Source of the DNA: JAKAGE01 sp964416665
Lineage (GTDB): Bacteria; Patescibacteriota; Minisyncoccia; UBA6257; 2-01-FULL-56-20
Direction: 5' to 3'
Assembly: GCA_964416665.1 (NCBI GenBank)
Contig: CAYQFA010000014.1
Coordinates: forward strand, 1-19,615
Length of the DNA stretch: 19,615 nucleotides
Shown here: piece after piece, positions 1 through 8,200 of the stretch
Layout of the letters: each line of letters begins with the position of its first letter
How positions within the stretch are numbered: the first letter of the stretch is position 1
The notes under the pieces: model-generated
The model's input: the letters and a program-made list of their open reading frames with translations, nothing else
Told to the model about the DNA's origin: nothing
Database searches by the model: none
Position numbers and translations under genes: made by a program

Positions 1-1305
1 AACGCTATTGCCACCATAATTCGCCGTCCACATGTTGGTGCCGTCGAAGGCGATGCGGTAAGGACCGGTGCCGGTGCCGGTGTAAGTGGTCGTCACACCA
101 AAAGGAGTGAACTTCGTGACACTGGCGCTACTTTCATTCGACGTCCACATATTTCCAGCTGCTGCCCCGGTCGTCGTGAATGTTCCATCCGATGAGTAGG
201 TAGTTCCACCGCTGTTCGTGGCATAGGCGTCGAAGTAAATGGAGCTACCAGAAGGAAGCCCGGTCACGGGGATGGTGAATATGCCGCCGCTTGTGCTACC
301 GGAGACAGTTGCGTTGCCGCGTGGTGACGGAGAATTTCCCCACGTAATACCTTCCGCGGTCAAGGTCGAGCTTCCGATCGAAGTGATGTTTCCTCCAAGC
401 GTCGCAGACGTGTTGGTGATCGATGCCGATGTGGGAGTGGTGACGGTTGGGGTACCGATGGAAGTGAAGGATATGGTAAGACTCCCGTTACTATAATAAG
501 CGCCCGTCTGGCCCGTGGCTGCCGAAGTAAGACTACCCGAAATATAGCCCGACCCGCCGCCGCCGCCCGAATCGGCATCCTCGCTGCCCGAACCGGATCC
601 AGCCCAATATCCCTGTCCGCCAGAATAATACCCTCCTCCTCCTCCACCACCCGCACTGTAGGAAGTCCCAACGGCGGATTGAGTTCCTGCGCCACCGCCT
701 TGGCCATTTTCACTCCCACAGTCGTCGCTATAATAGGAAGTGCCGCCGACAGTACCCGTGGCACCGCCGCCGTTCCCGCCGGAACCACCGCTGAGGCTCT
801 CCCCTCCCTGACCATCACACCCATTATCATTATCGACAGTTCCTCCCGCGCCACCTCCGCCGCCTGCCACAATAATGACCGATGAGCGGTTGAAAGTACT
901 ACCGGAACTGTACGGCTGAAGCCATGTCATACCGCCGCCATTATCAGACGAACCGGAATAGCCGCCACTGACGTTCTGCCCTCCGCCCGCGGCGCTGGTA
1001 TCATATTGACCTCCAACGTAAAAATAATATTGCGTTCCGGGAGTCACCGCCAACGTACCCGTGGACGAACCGCCACGAGCGTCAGCCCCTCCGCCTTGCG
1101 CGCTGATCGTGATACTCGTCACGCCGGGCGGCACCGTCCATGTTCCGACGGAGCCGGTGTAAGGTTCCGCCACTACGGTGGTAGCGGCACGAGCTATGTT
1201 CGTGCGAAAACCTGAAAAAACAAAAGCGATGAATAGGAGCGCAAATAAGGAGAGAACTTTGGAAAAAATCGTTGTCTTTTTATTGTCCGCGATAAAAGAG
1301 TGCAT
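1..1305 (-). CDS. secreted glycine-rich surface protein with Fn3-like domain and propeller-type repeats (3' end outside window)
   Basis: Open from ATG at 1305 to the window edge with no stop: 435 codons seen, C-terminus missing. Residues 1-41 form a signal peptide: basic start (NKK), hydrophobic stretch about 15-31, then an ARA-A cleavage site. Residues about 50-255 are very rich in Gly and Ser, opening with WTVPPGVTSITI, the usual start of bacterial glycine-rich surface domains. Residues about 285-378 resemble an Ig/Fn3-like module (TPTSASITNTSATLGGNI ... ATNSGGTTYSSDGTFTTTG). From about 386 a repeat of about 39 residues begins with MWT(S/A)N and recurs at about 425, like NHL or streptogramin-lyase-type beta-propeller blades. 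It lies 39 bp downstream of a prepilin gene, so an exported adhesin or pilus-linked surface protein is a reasonable inference. The exact ligand or function cannot be read from the sequence. Confidence 0.8.
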   Translation of the reverse strand, partial: MHSFIADNKKTTIFSKVLSLFALLFIAFVFSGFRTNIARAATTVVAEPYTGSVGTWTVPPGVTSITISAQGGGADARGGSSTGTLAVTPGTQYYFYVGGQYDTSAAGGGQNVSGGYSGSSDNGGGMTWLQPYSSGSTFNRSSVIIVAGGGGGAGGTVDNDNGCDGQGGESLSGGSGGNGGGATGTVGGTSYYSDDCGSENGQGGGAGTQSAVGTSYSAGGGGGGGYYSGGQGYWAGSGSGSEDADSGGGGGSGYISGSLTSAATGQTGAYYSNGSLTISFTSIGTPTVTTPTSASITNTSATLGGNITSIGSSTLTAEGITWGNSPSPRGNATVSGSTSGGIFTIPVTGLPSGSSIYFDAYATNSGGTTYSSDGTFTTTGAAAGNMWTSNESSASVTKFTPFGVTTTYTGTGTGPYRIAFDGTNMWTANYGGNSV

Positions 1306-1319
1306 CTTGGTTTGTTTTT

Positions 1320-1348
1320 ATATTAATATTATGTCGGTGAAGTATCAA
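1320..1348 (-). promoter_or_regulatory. candidate promoter of the glycine-rich surface protein
   Basis: On the minus strand TTGATA (1348-1343), a 17-nt spacer and TAATAT (1325-1320) precede the ATG at 1305 by 14 nt. The -35 box overlaps the stop codon of the upstream prepilin gene. No Shine-Dalgarno sequence is visible before the ATG. It would allow separate expression of the surface protein from the pilin operon. Confidence 0.4.
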
Positions 1349-1965
1349 TATCCTGGGATGGAAACGAATATCGACCCTGTTGATGATGTGTAATCAATAT
1401 TGGAAGAGGACGCGAACTGGTTACTGACGGAGGTCGCCACCGTGCTCGAGTTCGGCCCACCAGACCAACTGGCCTGATCGAATGCAGCATTGTCGTTCCG
1501 GGTAATATATATAGCCATCGTGCTCGTCTTCCCACCAACCCAATTATACACCACCGAGACCTGCTTTGTGGAGGGGTCGTACACCGTGCCGGTCGACGTC
1601 ACATTCCCGTTGGTATCGCGATAGACATCGGAAAGATAAAAGTAGCGAACGTAGGTCGTTGTCGCGGTGACGATGGACTCGATGCCCGTCGTGGCCACAT
1701 AGGGCGATGAAGATGTTATCAGATGATATTGGTATGTCGAGCCGGTGGCGAGAGAGAGGACGTTTTGCCAACTTCCTTCGGACCACACGCGGACGTTACC
1801 CATAAGGCTCTGCGCGTTCGTCGCGGCCGCCTGTATCTTCGCCGCCTGTCCATTCTCGCTGAGCGATGGCGCGATGATCATGGCGATGCCCACCATAAAA
1901 ATCGCCCCGACCGCGATCGCGACCAGAAGTTCAATGAACGATTGCCCCGACCGGGTGTCCTGCAT
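1345..1965 (-). CDS. type IV prepilin-like protein (pseudopilin)
   Basis: 206 aa. The N-terminus has a prepilin peptidase site: a short basic leader ending in Gly (MQDTRSG), then QSFIELLVAIAVGAIFMVGIA, with Glu at +5 of the mature protein and a hydrophobic helix of about 20 residues. This helix both anchors the subunit in the membrane and packs the pilus core. The remainder (about 35-206) is Ser/Thr/Tyr-rich, with no cysteine pair, and resembles a globular pilin head of no recognised subtype. It follows a GspH-like gene by 23 bp in the pilC operon and also has its own extended -10 box 6 nt before the ATG. It could be a major or a minor pilin; the sequence does not settle this. Confidence 0.8.
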   Translation of the reverse strand: MQDTRSGQSFIELLVAIAVGAIFMVGIAMIIAPSLSENGQAAKIQAAATNAQSLMGNVRVWSEGSWQNVLSLATGSTYQYHLITSSSPYVATTGIESIVTATTTYVRYFYLSDVYRDTNGNVTSTGTVYDPSTKQVSVVYNWVGGKTSTMAIYITRNDNAAFDQASWSGGPNSSTVATSVSNQFASSSNIDYTSSTGSIFVSIPGY

Positions 1966-1971
1966 GGCTTT

Positions 1972-1980
1972 ATTCTATCA
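1972..1980 (-). promoter_or_regulatory. extended -10 box, leaderless promoter of prepilin gene
   Basis: Minus-strand TGA (1980-1978) followed by TAGAAT (1977-1972), then 6 nt to the ATG at 1965. Transcription would begin at or next to the A of the start codon. It lies between the GspH-like gene and the prepilin gene, so it would act as an internal operon promoter. Confidence 0.5.
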
Positions 1981-1988
1981 TATCGCGC

Positions 1989-2459
1989 TCAGTAGATGAC
2001 ATTTCCGGACGACGCAATGGAGATCGTGGAAGAGAACGCGGCACTTTCCTTTGGCATATAGAATCCAATACTGGTCGAGACCGATGAAAAACCGGATATC
2101 GGGGAAAAGATAATATCGAGCGTGGCGCCCTGCGCGAGTGTGGTGGTTTGATATGCCACCGTCGGCGGCAATTGGTACGGACTGCCAACGACAGTCGCCG
2201 TACTATAGCTCGTGGTGAAAAGCGCATAAAAGGGGCGGGTGTTCGTCGCATTGGAAAAGTGAACCCCGAGCGGAACGTCGCCCTCTTGTGCCATCGCGTC
2301 ACTTTGCGCCTGACGCAACAGCGCCGCGATCTGTTGGGTGGTGGCGGTAAGATCGGTGTTGGTCTTTCTTCCCGCAAGGATGGCGAACGTCACCGCGCTG
2401 ATGGCGAGCATAAGTCCGAACACCAGGATAAGTTCAATGAGTGTGAATCCCCTTTTCAC
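1989..2459 (-). CDS. GspH/FimT-like pseudopilin
   Basis: 156 aa, starting with GTG at 2459 (MKRG/FTLIELILVFGLMLAISAV). This is a textbook class III prepilin signal: short basic leader, Gly at -1, Phe at +1, Glu at +5, then a hydrophobic helix. The region after the helix (TNTDLTATTQQIAALLRQAQSDAMAQ) matches the conserved GspH/FimT minor pilin segment, and the rest is a beta-rich Ser/Thr head. Its start overlaps the pilC stop by one base (TAGTG), and no Shine-Dalgarno sequence is visible, so translation is probably coupled to pilC. It likely acts as a minor pilin that primes fibre assembly at the inner membrane. Confidence 0.85.
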   Translation of the reverse strand: MKRGFTLIELILVFGLMLAISAVTFAILAGRKTNTDLTATTQQIAALLRQAQSDAMAQEGDVPLGVHFSNATNTRPFYALFTTSYSTATVVGSPYQLPPTVAYQTTTLAQGATLDIIFSPISGFSSVSTSIGFYMPKESAAFSSTISIASSGNVIY

Positions 2460-3667
2460 TAGAATTGGGTCGTTAATTGGTAGATGGGGACGATGATGGC
2501 AAGCGCGATGACGCCGACCATGACGCCCATGACAAGAAGCATGGCAGGTTCCAGAAGTGAAACGAGCGCCTTGATGTTCGCGTCAACATTCGATTCATAA
2601 AAATTGGAAAGGGTCGACAGGACCTCGTCGAGGTGGCCTGCTTTTTCCGAAATAGCCACAAGGTTCGTCACCATTTTGGGGAACACCGTCTCGCGACGGA
2701 ACGCTTCGCCGATAGTGAGTCCCTTGCTCAACCCGTCGTTTGCAATGCGAAGTAGCGCTTCGCGATACTCCCCTACGCCGACCGTTTCGGCGGCGATGGT
2801 GATCGTCTGCACGATCGGCAGGCCGGCGCGCATCAACGAACTCATCGTGGAGGCCATGCGCTGGATGGCAAGCTCACGGTACGTCGTCCGGATGATGGGG
2901 AGATTGGTGAGGACGCGGTCGAACGTTCTTTTCCCGACATCGGTCTTGATCACTGCCCATGCGATCGCCGCTATGGCGATCAATAGCGACGGAAGGATGA
3001 TATAAATATTCGCTCCCAGGAAAAGACCGACGGTGAAAACGACCTCGGAAAACCACGGCGGATTGATGCCGCTCTGCGTGAAGACGTTCGCCACTTTGGG
3101 AAGCGCGAACGTGACCAGGAACGTCAGGATCGCGGTGGCCATGCAGAGCAGCACGATCGGGTAGATCATCGCCGAGCGGATCTTGCTCTGTATCTCCGCA
3201 TCCTTCTCAAGCGAGACGCTCAGGTCCTCGAACGTCTTCTGGAGGTTTCCCGATGACTCCGCCGCTTTGATCAGGTTGATCATCGTCGGCGAAAAAACGC
3301 GCGGGTGGTGCGCGAACGCCTGATAGAATGGCTGCCCCTTACTGAGATTGTCCCGCACCTCGAGGAGAAAATTTCGCACGGACGGCTTGTCAAAATCGTC
3401 GAGGAGAATGTTGATCGCGGAAAGAAGATCGGTGCCCACACGAAGCATGAGCGCAAGGTATTTAGTGAGGAAGACCTTATCTGACGTGTTGATGCCGCCG
3501 CCGAAAAATCCTTTTATGCCCAATTTTGTCTGCCCCATCGGCTTCACCGAAACCGGACTCAACTGCTTGCCGGCAAGAAAACGCAGAACGTCGCCGAGCG
3601 CATCTGCCTCAAAATCCCCTTCCGTCATTTTGCCCGCTGCATCGGCGGCAACATAATGGAATAACAT
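2459..3667 (-). CDS. pilC: type IV pilus inner-membrane platform protein PilC/GspF
   Basis: 402 aa, the normal family length. It has the two T2SSF repeats: about 62-185 (with AAESSGNLQKTFEDLS at 135-150) and about 265-390 (with AISEKAGHLDEVLSTL at 338-353). Membrane segments lie at about 168-190, 209-240 and 371-395, the last near the C-terminus as in PilC/GspF. This protein is the inner-membrane platform that couples the assembly ATPase to pilin addition. The ATPase (PilB), PilT and the prepilin peptidase are not in this window. It is first in an operon with two prepilin genes and follows trpS by 40 bp, with its own extended -10 box in that gap. Confidence 0.93.
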   Translation of the reverse strand: MLFHYVAADAAGKMTEGDFEADALGDVLRFLAGKQLSPVSVKPMGQTKLGIKGFFGGGINTSDKVFLTKYLALMLRVGTDLLSAINILLDDFDKPSVRNFLLEVRDNLSKGQPFYQAFAHHPRVFSPTMINLIKAAESSGNLQKTFEDLSVSLEKDAEIQSKIRSAMIYPIVLLCMATAILTFLVTFALPKVANVFTQSGINPPWFSEVVFTVGLFLGANIYIILPSLLIAIAAIAWAVIKTDVGKRTFDRVLTNLPIIRTTYRELAIQRMASTMSSLMRAGLPIVQTITIAAETVGVGEYREALLRIANDGLSKGLTIGEAFRRETVFPKMVTNLVAISEKAGHLDEVLSTLSNFYESNVDANIKALVSLLEPAMLLVMGVMVGVIALAIIVPIYQLTTQF

Positions 3668-3673
3668 ACTTAT

Positions 3674-3682
3674 ATGATACCA
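3674..3682 (-). promoter_or_regulatory. extended -10 box, leaderless promoter of pilC operon
   Basis: Minus-strand TGG (3682-3680) plus TATCAT (3679-3674), then 6 nt to the ATG at 3667. There is no room for a Shine-Dalgarno sequence. It would drive pilC and the two prepilin genes independently of trpS. Confidence 0.55.
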
Positions 3683-3707
3683 CAGGAGAAGGGTATCTGA
3701 TGATTTT

Positions 3708-4703
3708 CTAATCTCTTAACAGACCAACGCGTTCCTTGATCTCCTCCATCTTTTTTTGAGCGATGACGTTGGCTGTTTTTGAGCCCGCCGCAAGGATGGT
3801 CTCAAGTTTTTTTGCGTCGCCGAGCGCCGTTTTTTTCTTCTCCCGGAATTCCGCAAAGTGCCCGCCCACGAGCGCCGCGAGTTTTTGTTTGAATTCGGAG
3901 TATTTCGCACCGGCGAACTCTTCGGCGACCGTCTTCGGCGCCATGTGCGTGAGCGCACCGTAAATGTCGAGTAAATTGGCGAGTCCGGCCTTGCCCGTTG
4001 GATCGTATTTTATTCTCGCGTCCGAGTCGGTCACGGCGCGCGCGATCTTGCGGTCGATCTCCTCCGGCGCATCGTCGATGAACAGGCAGCTGTCAGGCTG
4101 CGACTTCGACATCTTTTTCGAGGGGTCTTTCAAGCTCATCACGCGCGGCGTTTTCGTAAGAAGCGCCTTCGGCTCGATGAACATATCGCCGAATCTCGCG
4201 TTGAACTTCCGCGCGACCGTGCGCGTGAGTTCGAGATGCTGGAGCTGGTCGTCTCCAACGGGAACGAATTTAGGACCATAGAGAAGGATGTCGGCGGCCA
4301 TCAGCACGGGATAGTCGAAAAGCCCGACGTTGATATTGCTTTCCTGCCGTCCCGACTTGTCTTTGAATTGCGTCATGCGTTCCAGCTCTCCCATCGGCGT
4401 GATGGTATTCAATATCCACGCAAGTTCGCTATGCGCCGGGACGCGCGATTGCTGGAAGATGGTCGATCTTTTCGGATCGATGCCCGCCGCGAGATAGTCC
4501 GCGGTGAGATCGAGTATCTGTTGATGCTTTTCCTCCGGGTCGAACGGCTCCGTGATCGAATGAAGGTCGGCGATAAAAAAATAACATTCGTACTCGCCGG
4601 AATTTTGGAGATCCACCAGATTTTTCAGCGCACCGAGGTAGTTGCCGATGTGCAACCGCCCCGTTGGTTGCAATCCCGAAACCAAAACAGCCTTTTTTTC
4701 CAT
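3708..4703 (-). CDS. trpS: tryptophanyl-tRNA synthetase
   Basis: 331 aa, typical of bacterial TrpRS. It is a class I synthetase that charges tRNA-Trp with ATP and tryptophan in the cytoplasm. The N-terminus VSGLQPTGRLHIGNYLGAL carries the HIGH motif as HIGN at 18-21. KMSKS is at 197-201 within LKDPSKKMSKSQPDSC. The segment MTQFKDKSG (110-118) and the YPVLMAADILLY segment (131-142) are TrpRS hallmarks for the active site and dimer interface. It lies upstream of the pilC operon but is separated by a promoter. The start is fixed by a -10 box ending 6 nt before the ATG and by the conserved N-terminus. Confidence 0.97.
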   Translation of the reverse strand: MEKKAVLVSGLQPTGRLHIGNYLGALKNLVDLQNSGEYECYFFIADLHSITEPFDPEEKHQQILDLTADYLAAGIDPKRSTIFQQSRVPAHSELAWILNTITPMGELERMTQFKDKSGRQESNINVGLFDYPVLMAADILLYGPKFVPVGDDQLQHLELTRTVARKFNARFGDMFIEPKALLTKTPRVMSLKDPSKKMSKSQPDSCLFIDDAPEEIDRKIARAVTDSDARIKYDPTGKAGLANLLDIYGALTHMAPKTVAEEFAGAKYSEFKQKLAALVGGHFAEFREKKKTALGDAKKLETILAAGSKTANVIAQKKMEEIKERVGLLRD

Positions 4704-4709
4704 GTAATG

Positions 4710-4718
4710 ATTTTATCA
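4710..4718 (-). promoter_or_regulatory. extended -10 box, leaderless promoter of trpS
   Basis: Minus-strand TGA (4718-4716) plus TAAAAT (4715-4710), then 6 nt to the ATG at 4703. No convincing -35 box and no Shine-Dalgarno sequence. The 123-bp gap 4704-4826 holds this promoter and the divergent one of the coiled-coil gene, and nothing else that I can identify. Confidence 0.55.
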
Positions 4719-4813
4719 TGCCTTGCCGGGAAGCAAAACAGTGCCGCGCATTCCTGTTGAATGGCGATATTAAAAAATCATTAAAGGAAGCTTGCTGTGC
4801 TGGTGATATTCGT

Positions 4814-4819
4814 TATTCT
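4814..4819 (+). promoter_or_regulatory. -10 box of coiled-coil gene
   Basis: TATTCT lies 7 nt before the ATG at 4827, with a weak TTGCTG 16 nt upstream (4792-4797). GAGG at 4821-4824 sits only 2 nt from the ATG, too close for a usual Shine-Dalgarno interaction. The spacing fits the leaderless pattern of the neighbouring genes. Confidence 0.4.
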
Positions 4820-4826
4820 TGAGGAT

Positions 4827-5288
4827 ATGCCTCAGGAAATAACCAACGCACAACTGGCCATAAATATTGAAGCCATCGCCCAGATGCTCCGCGATGGCTT
4901 CGAGTCCTTCGCCTGGAGGTTCGATGAGGTGAATTCAAAATTTCAAGAAATAGACCGGCGATTTGAGGCGGTCGAAAGGCGGCTTGAAAGACTTGACGAA
5001 CGATTCGAAATGATTGAAGTGCGATTGGATAAACTCGAGGAGCGCATCAGTCGCATAGAAGAACGCGTTAGTCGTATGGAAGAGCGCATCAATCAAATAG
5101 AGGATCGCATCAACCATGTGGAGGAGCGCATTGACCGCATAGAACACACTCTCTACGAGATGCAAAGCGAATTTGAGGAAAGTCATCAGGAAATGCGCGG
5201 TGTCCACCGGGTGCTTGATGCGTTCAATGGCCGCATGGTGACCGTCGAGGATTATCTCGGCTTCCCCCGCGCTAATCCAGAATTTTGA
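4827..5288 (+). CDS. heptad-repeat coiled-coil protein of unknown function
   Basis: 153 aa from ATG 4827 (MPQEITNAQLAINIEAIAQM); an upstream in-frame GTG at 4797 would overlap the promoter and is not favoured. Residues about 35-125 are continuous heptads of the type IEERVSR-MEERINQ-IEDRINH-VEERIDR, a long parallel or trimeric coiled coil. The DNA carries matching 21-bp imperfect tandem repeats. There is no signal peptide or membrane segment. The tail ends VEDYLGFPRANPEF. Similar small soluble coiled-coil proteins are common in CPR genomes and have no assigned role. The last 17 bases overlap the end of ileS on the other strand, so the two genes are convergent with no terminator between them. 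Confidence 0.75.
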   Translation: MPQEITNAQLAINIEAIAQMLRDGFESFAWRFDEVNSKFQEIDRRFEAVERRLERLDERFEMIEVRLDKLEERISRIEERVSRMEERINQIEDRINHVEERIDRIEHTLYEMQSEFEESHQEMRGVHRVLDAFNGRMVTVEDYLGFPRANPEF

Positions 5289-8200
5289 GTGCGATCCAGA
5301 CGTCCTGCCCTTCAAGCCTGGTGGTTTCCTCGGCTTGGAATTTCTCCGCGCGGCGATATATTATCTCCTTCGCACCGATCTCCGCTTTGAGCGCCGCCTC
5401 GTTTTTTGAGATCGTATCCCGTATGACGGTGGGAAATTCCATCATCGCGACGATCTTGTCCTTCGGTAAAAGCTGGGCTTTCTGGCGCAATTCCTGGAAC
5501 ATCCTCACAAGGTCGCGCAACAATCCTTCCGCGCGAAGCGCCTCGGTGATGACGGTATCAAGCACAACCTCTTTTCGTTTGGCATCAACAATGATCTTCT
5601 TGACGTTCACCTCTTCGGCGAGAACGGCCTCAAGCGCCGTCCCAAGTTTCACGTTGATCGTCATCGCCGCGAGAGGCTGGCGCACTTTAATGCCCGCTTC
5701 GGCGCGCTTCGCGAGACCAAGCGCCGCAAAACTTCGCGCGGATGCCATACCGACGATAAGCTTCTTGTCGATCTTTTTCTTGTCCGCTTTCGGCCACTCA
5801 TCCAAATGCACAGAATCTTTCGGACCGCCCAAAACGCCGTACAGACTTTCGCCGAAGAACGGCGTGAAGGGCGCCATCAGCTTAGTGAGCGAAAGCAAAA
5901 CATACCCAAGCGTCGCCGACGCGGCTTTATGATCGGCGGCATTCCCCGATTTTTGCAATCGCCGACGCGAGCGGCGGATATACCAGCGCGAAAGGTCGTC
6001 AACGAAGCCTTCGATCGCCAGCGCGGCTTCGCGGATATCATAATCATTCAATTTTTGGGTTGCGTTATCGATGACTTCATTGAGGCGCGCGAGTATCCAC
6101 TGGTCTAAAATATTTTTACTGGAGACGGGCAGCTTCGCCTTGTGGTCGGCGTACGTCTTCCAGAACACGAATGAATTGTAAACAATGAGGTGCATCCGTC
6201 GGAACGATTTCGCGACCTCCAGCTCGTCGAAGTTCTTCGGCTCGCCGAGTGGCGACCCAGTGAAGAAATACCAACGCAACGCATCGACGCCATATTTATC
6301 GATGATGGCAAACGGTTCCACCACATTCCCCTTTGACTTGGACATCTTCTGTCCGAATTTATCATTAATGAGCCCAAGCGCCACAACGTTCTTATAGGGT
6401 GCCTTGTACCCGAGTGCCGTTGCGATCGCCATCATGGTGTAGAACCATCCGCGCGTCTGGTCCATGCCCTCGGCGATGAAATCAGCCGGATATGCCAGCC
6501 CGGAAAGCGTCTTAGTGTTGGTATTGATCTTCTTTGCGCCGGTTCCGGCGTTTGCAAAGGGATAGTGTGCCTGGGCGTAGGGCATCGAACCCGAGTCATA
6601 CCAGACATCAGCGACCTCCGGCACGCGCCGCATGGGCGATGCGCATTTCGGGCACGGCAAAAGGATGTCGTCGATGAACGGCCGGTGCAGATCCGCCGCG
6701 CCGGTATCGTCGCGCGGGATCACCTTGAAGGAAAGCTTGGCGATCTCCGCGGGCTTCATAAAATTACCCCACGAGGCATGCCCGCCAAGCTTCTTCCCGA
6801 TCGTGGCACGATCGTTCCAGCCGAATGCGACCTGCGAGAGCATCAATATCGTATCTTCATGGCTCACGATCAAGATATTCTTGCCTTTGAATTCCCTTTC
6901 GACGTCCTTAAAGAAGCTCCACGCGCGAGCGCGGACGTCAACCAACGATTCGGCTTCGGGATCGACACGCCGGACCAGCTTGTCGTCCTCCTCCACGAAC
7001 GTCTTTCGATAATCGGCGCCCGGGCGCCCCGACCACGAACCAAGGTTGATCTCGCGAAGCCGTTTGTCTACGCGGACCGGTGCACCAAGGATCTTCGCCA
7101 GTATCTCGCTGGATTCCTGCGTGCGCGGAAGGTCGGACGAGAAAATAAGATCGATCTTTTCGGACTGTAATTTCTTCGCCGACCTCGCAACCTGCCCGCG
7201 GCCTTTTTCCGTAAGATGAAAATCCTGATCGCCGGAATCGATGACATCAAGCGTGACGTTATCAGCCTCACCGTGACGCATGGCCCAGTAGTTGTTCTTC
7301 GCACCGCCCGCGCGATGGTCAAGCTCATCCAGACTTCCGATAACCTCGGCATGATCGCATTTTTCACATTCCCAGATCGGCAACGGCGCGCCCCAGTAGC
7401 GCTCGCGCGAAAGGTTCCAGTCCTTCGCCTCGCGCAGCCATTCACCGAAACGGCCGGCCTTCACGTGCGCAGGGGTCCAATTGACCGTTTTGTTGTTCTT
7501 TAACAACTCGGCGCGAAGTTTTTCCATGGCGATGAACCATGATGTCCGCGCATAATACAAAAGCGGCGTACCGCAGCGCCAACAATGCGGATATTCGTGG
7601 ACATACGCCTCCACGCGAAGCAGATTGCCGTGCGCCTGGAGATTGGTGAATATCTTTTCCTCGGTGTCCTTCGCCTTCACATATTTCCCGCCGAAGCCGT
7701 TCACCTCGTTGGTGAACTTTCCCTCCTCGTCCACGGTGTGCACTTCCGGTAACCCGAGTTTTTTGCCAAGCGTATAGTCATCGATACCGTACATCACCGC
7801 AGTGTGTACCACACCGGTACCATCGGTCGTCGTCACAAAATTCGCCGGATAGACCTTATACGAAAGCGGCGAACGGAGCGACGGCACGTCAAAGAGCGGC
7901 ACATATTCCAACCCCACGAGATCTTTGCCTTTGATATTGTCGTGAACGATCTGCAATTCCTCCTGATCTTTGAAAACGCTCTTTATGAGATCGCTCGCGA
8001 GAATATAAAGCTCCTTCTCTCCCTTCACGCGGAGCGCGGTATAGGATATCTTCTCGCCGACCGCGAGCGCGACGTTGCCCGGCAACGTCCACGGCGTCGT
8101 CGTCCATGACAAAATATACGCCGACGATTTCGTGGTATGTTCGCCGAATTTTTGTCCCGCCTTCAATTGAAATTTAATGTAGACGGAATTGTCGCTCACC

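Noticed and set aside
4235..4760. 174-codon plus-strand frame opposite trpS
   Set aside because: Shadow of trpS; TrpRS motifs are intact on the minus strand.
4960..5160. 21-bp tandem repeats resembling a repeat array
   Set aside because: They lie in frame inside the coiled-coil gene and encode heptads; there are no unique spacers, so this is not CRISPR.
6565..7170. 201-codon plus-strand frame opposite the phosphatase insert
   Set aside because: Antisense shadow; the minus-strand frame carries all catalytic motifs of the phosphatase.
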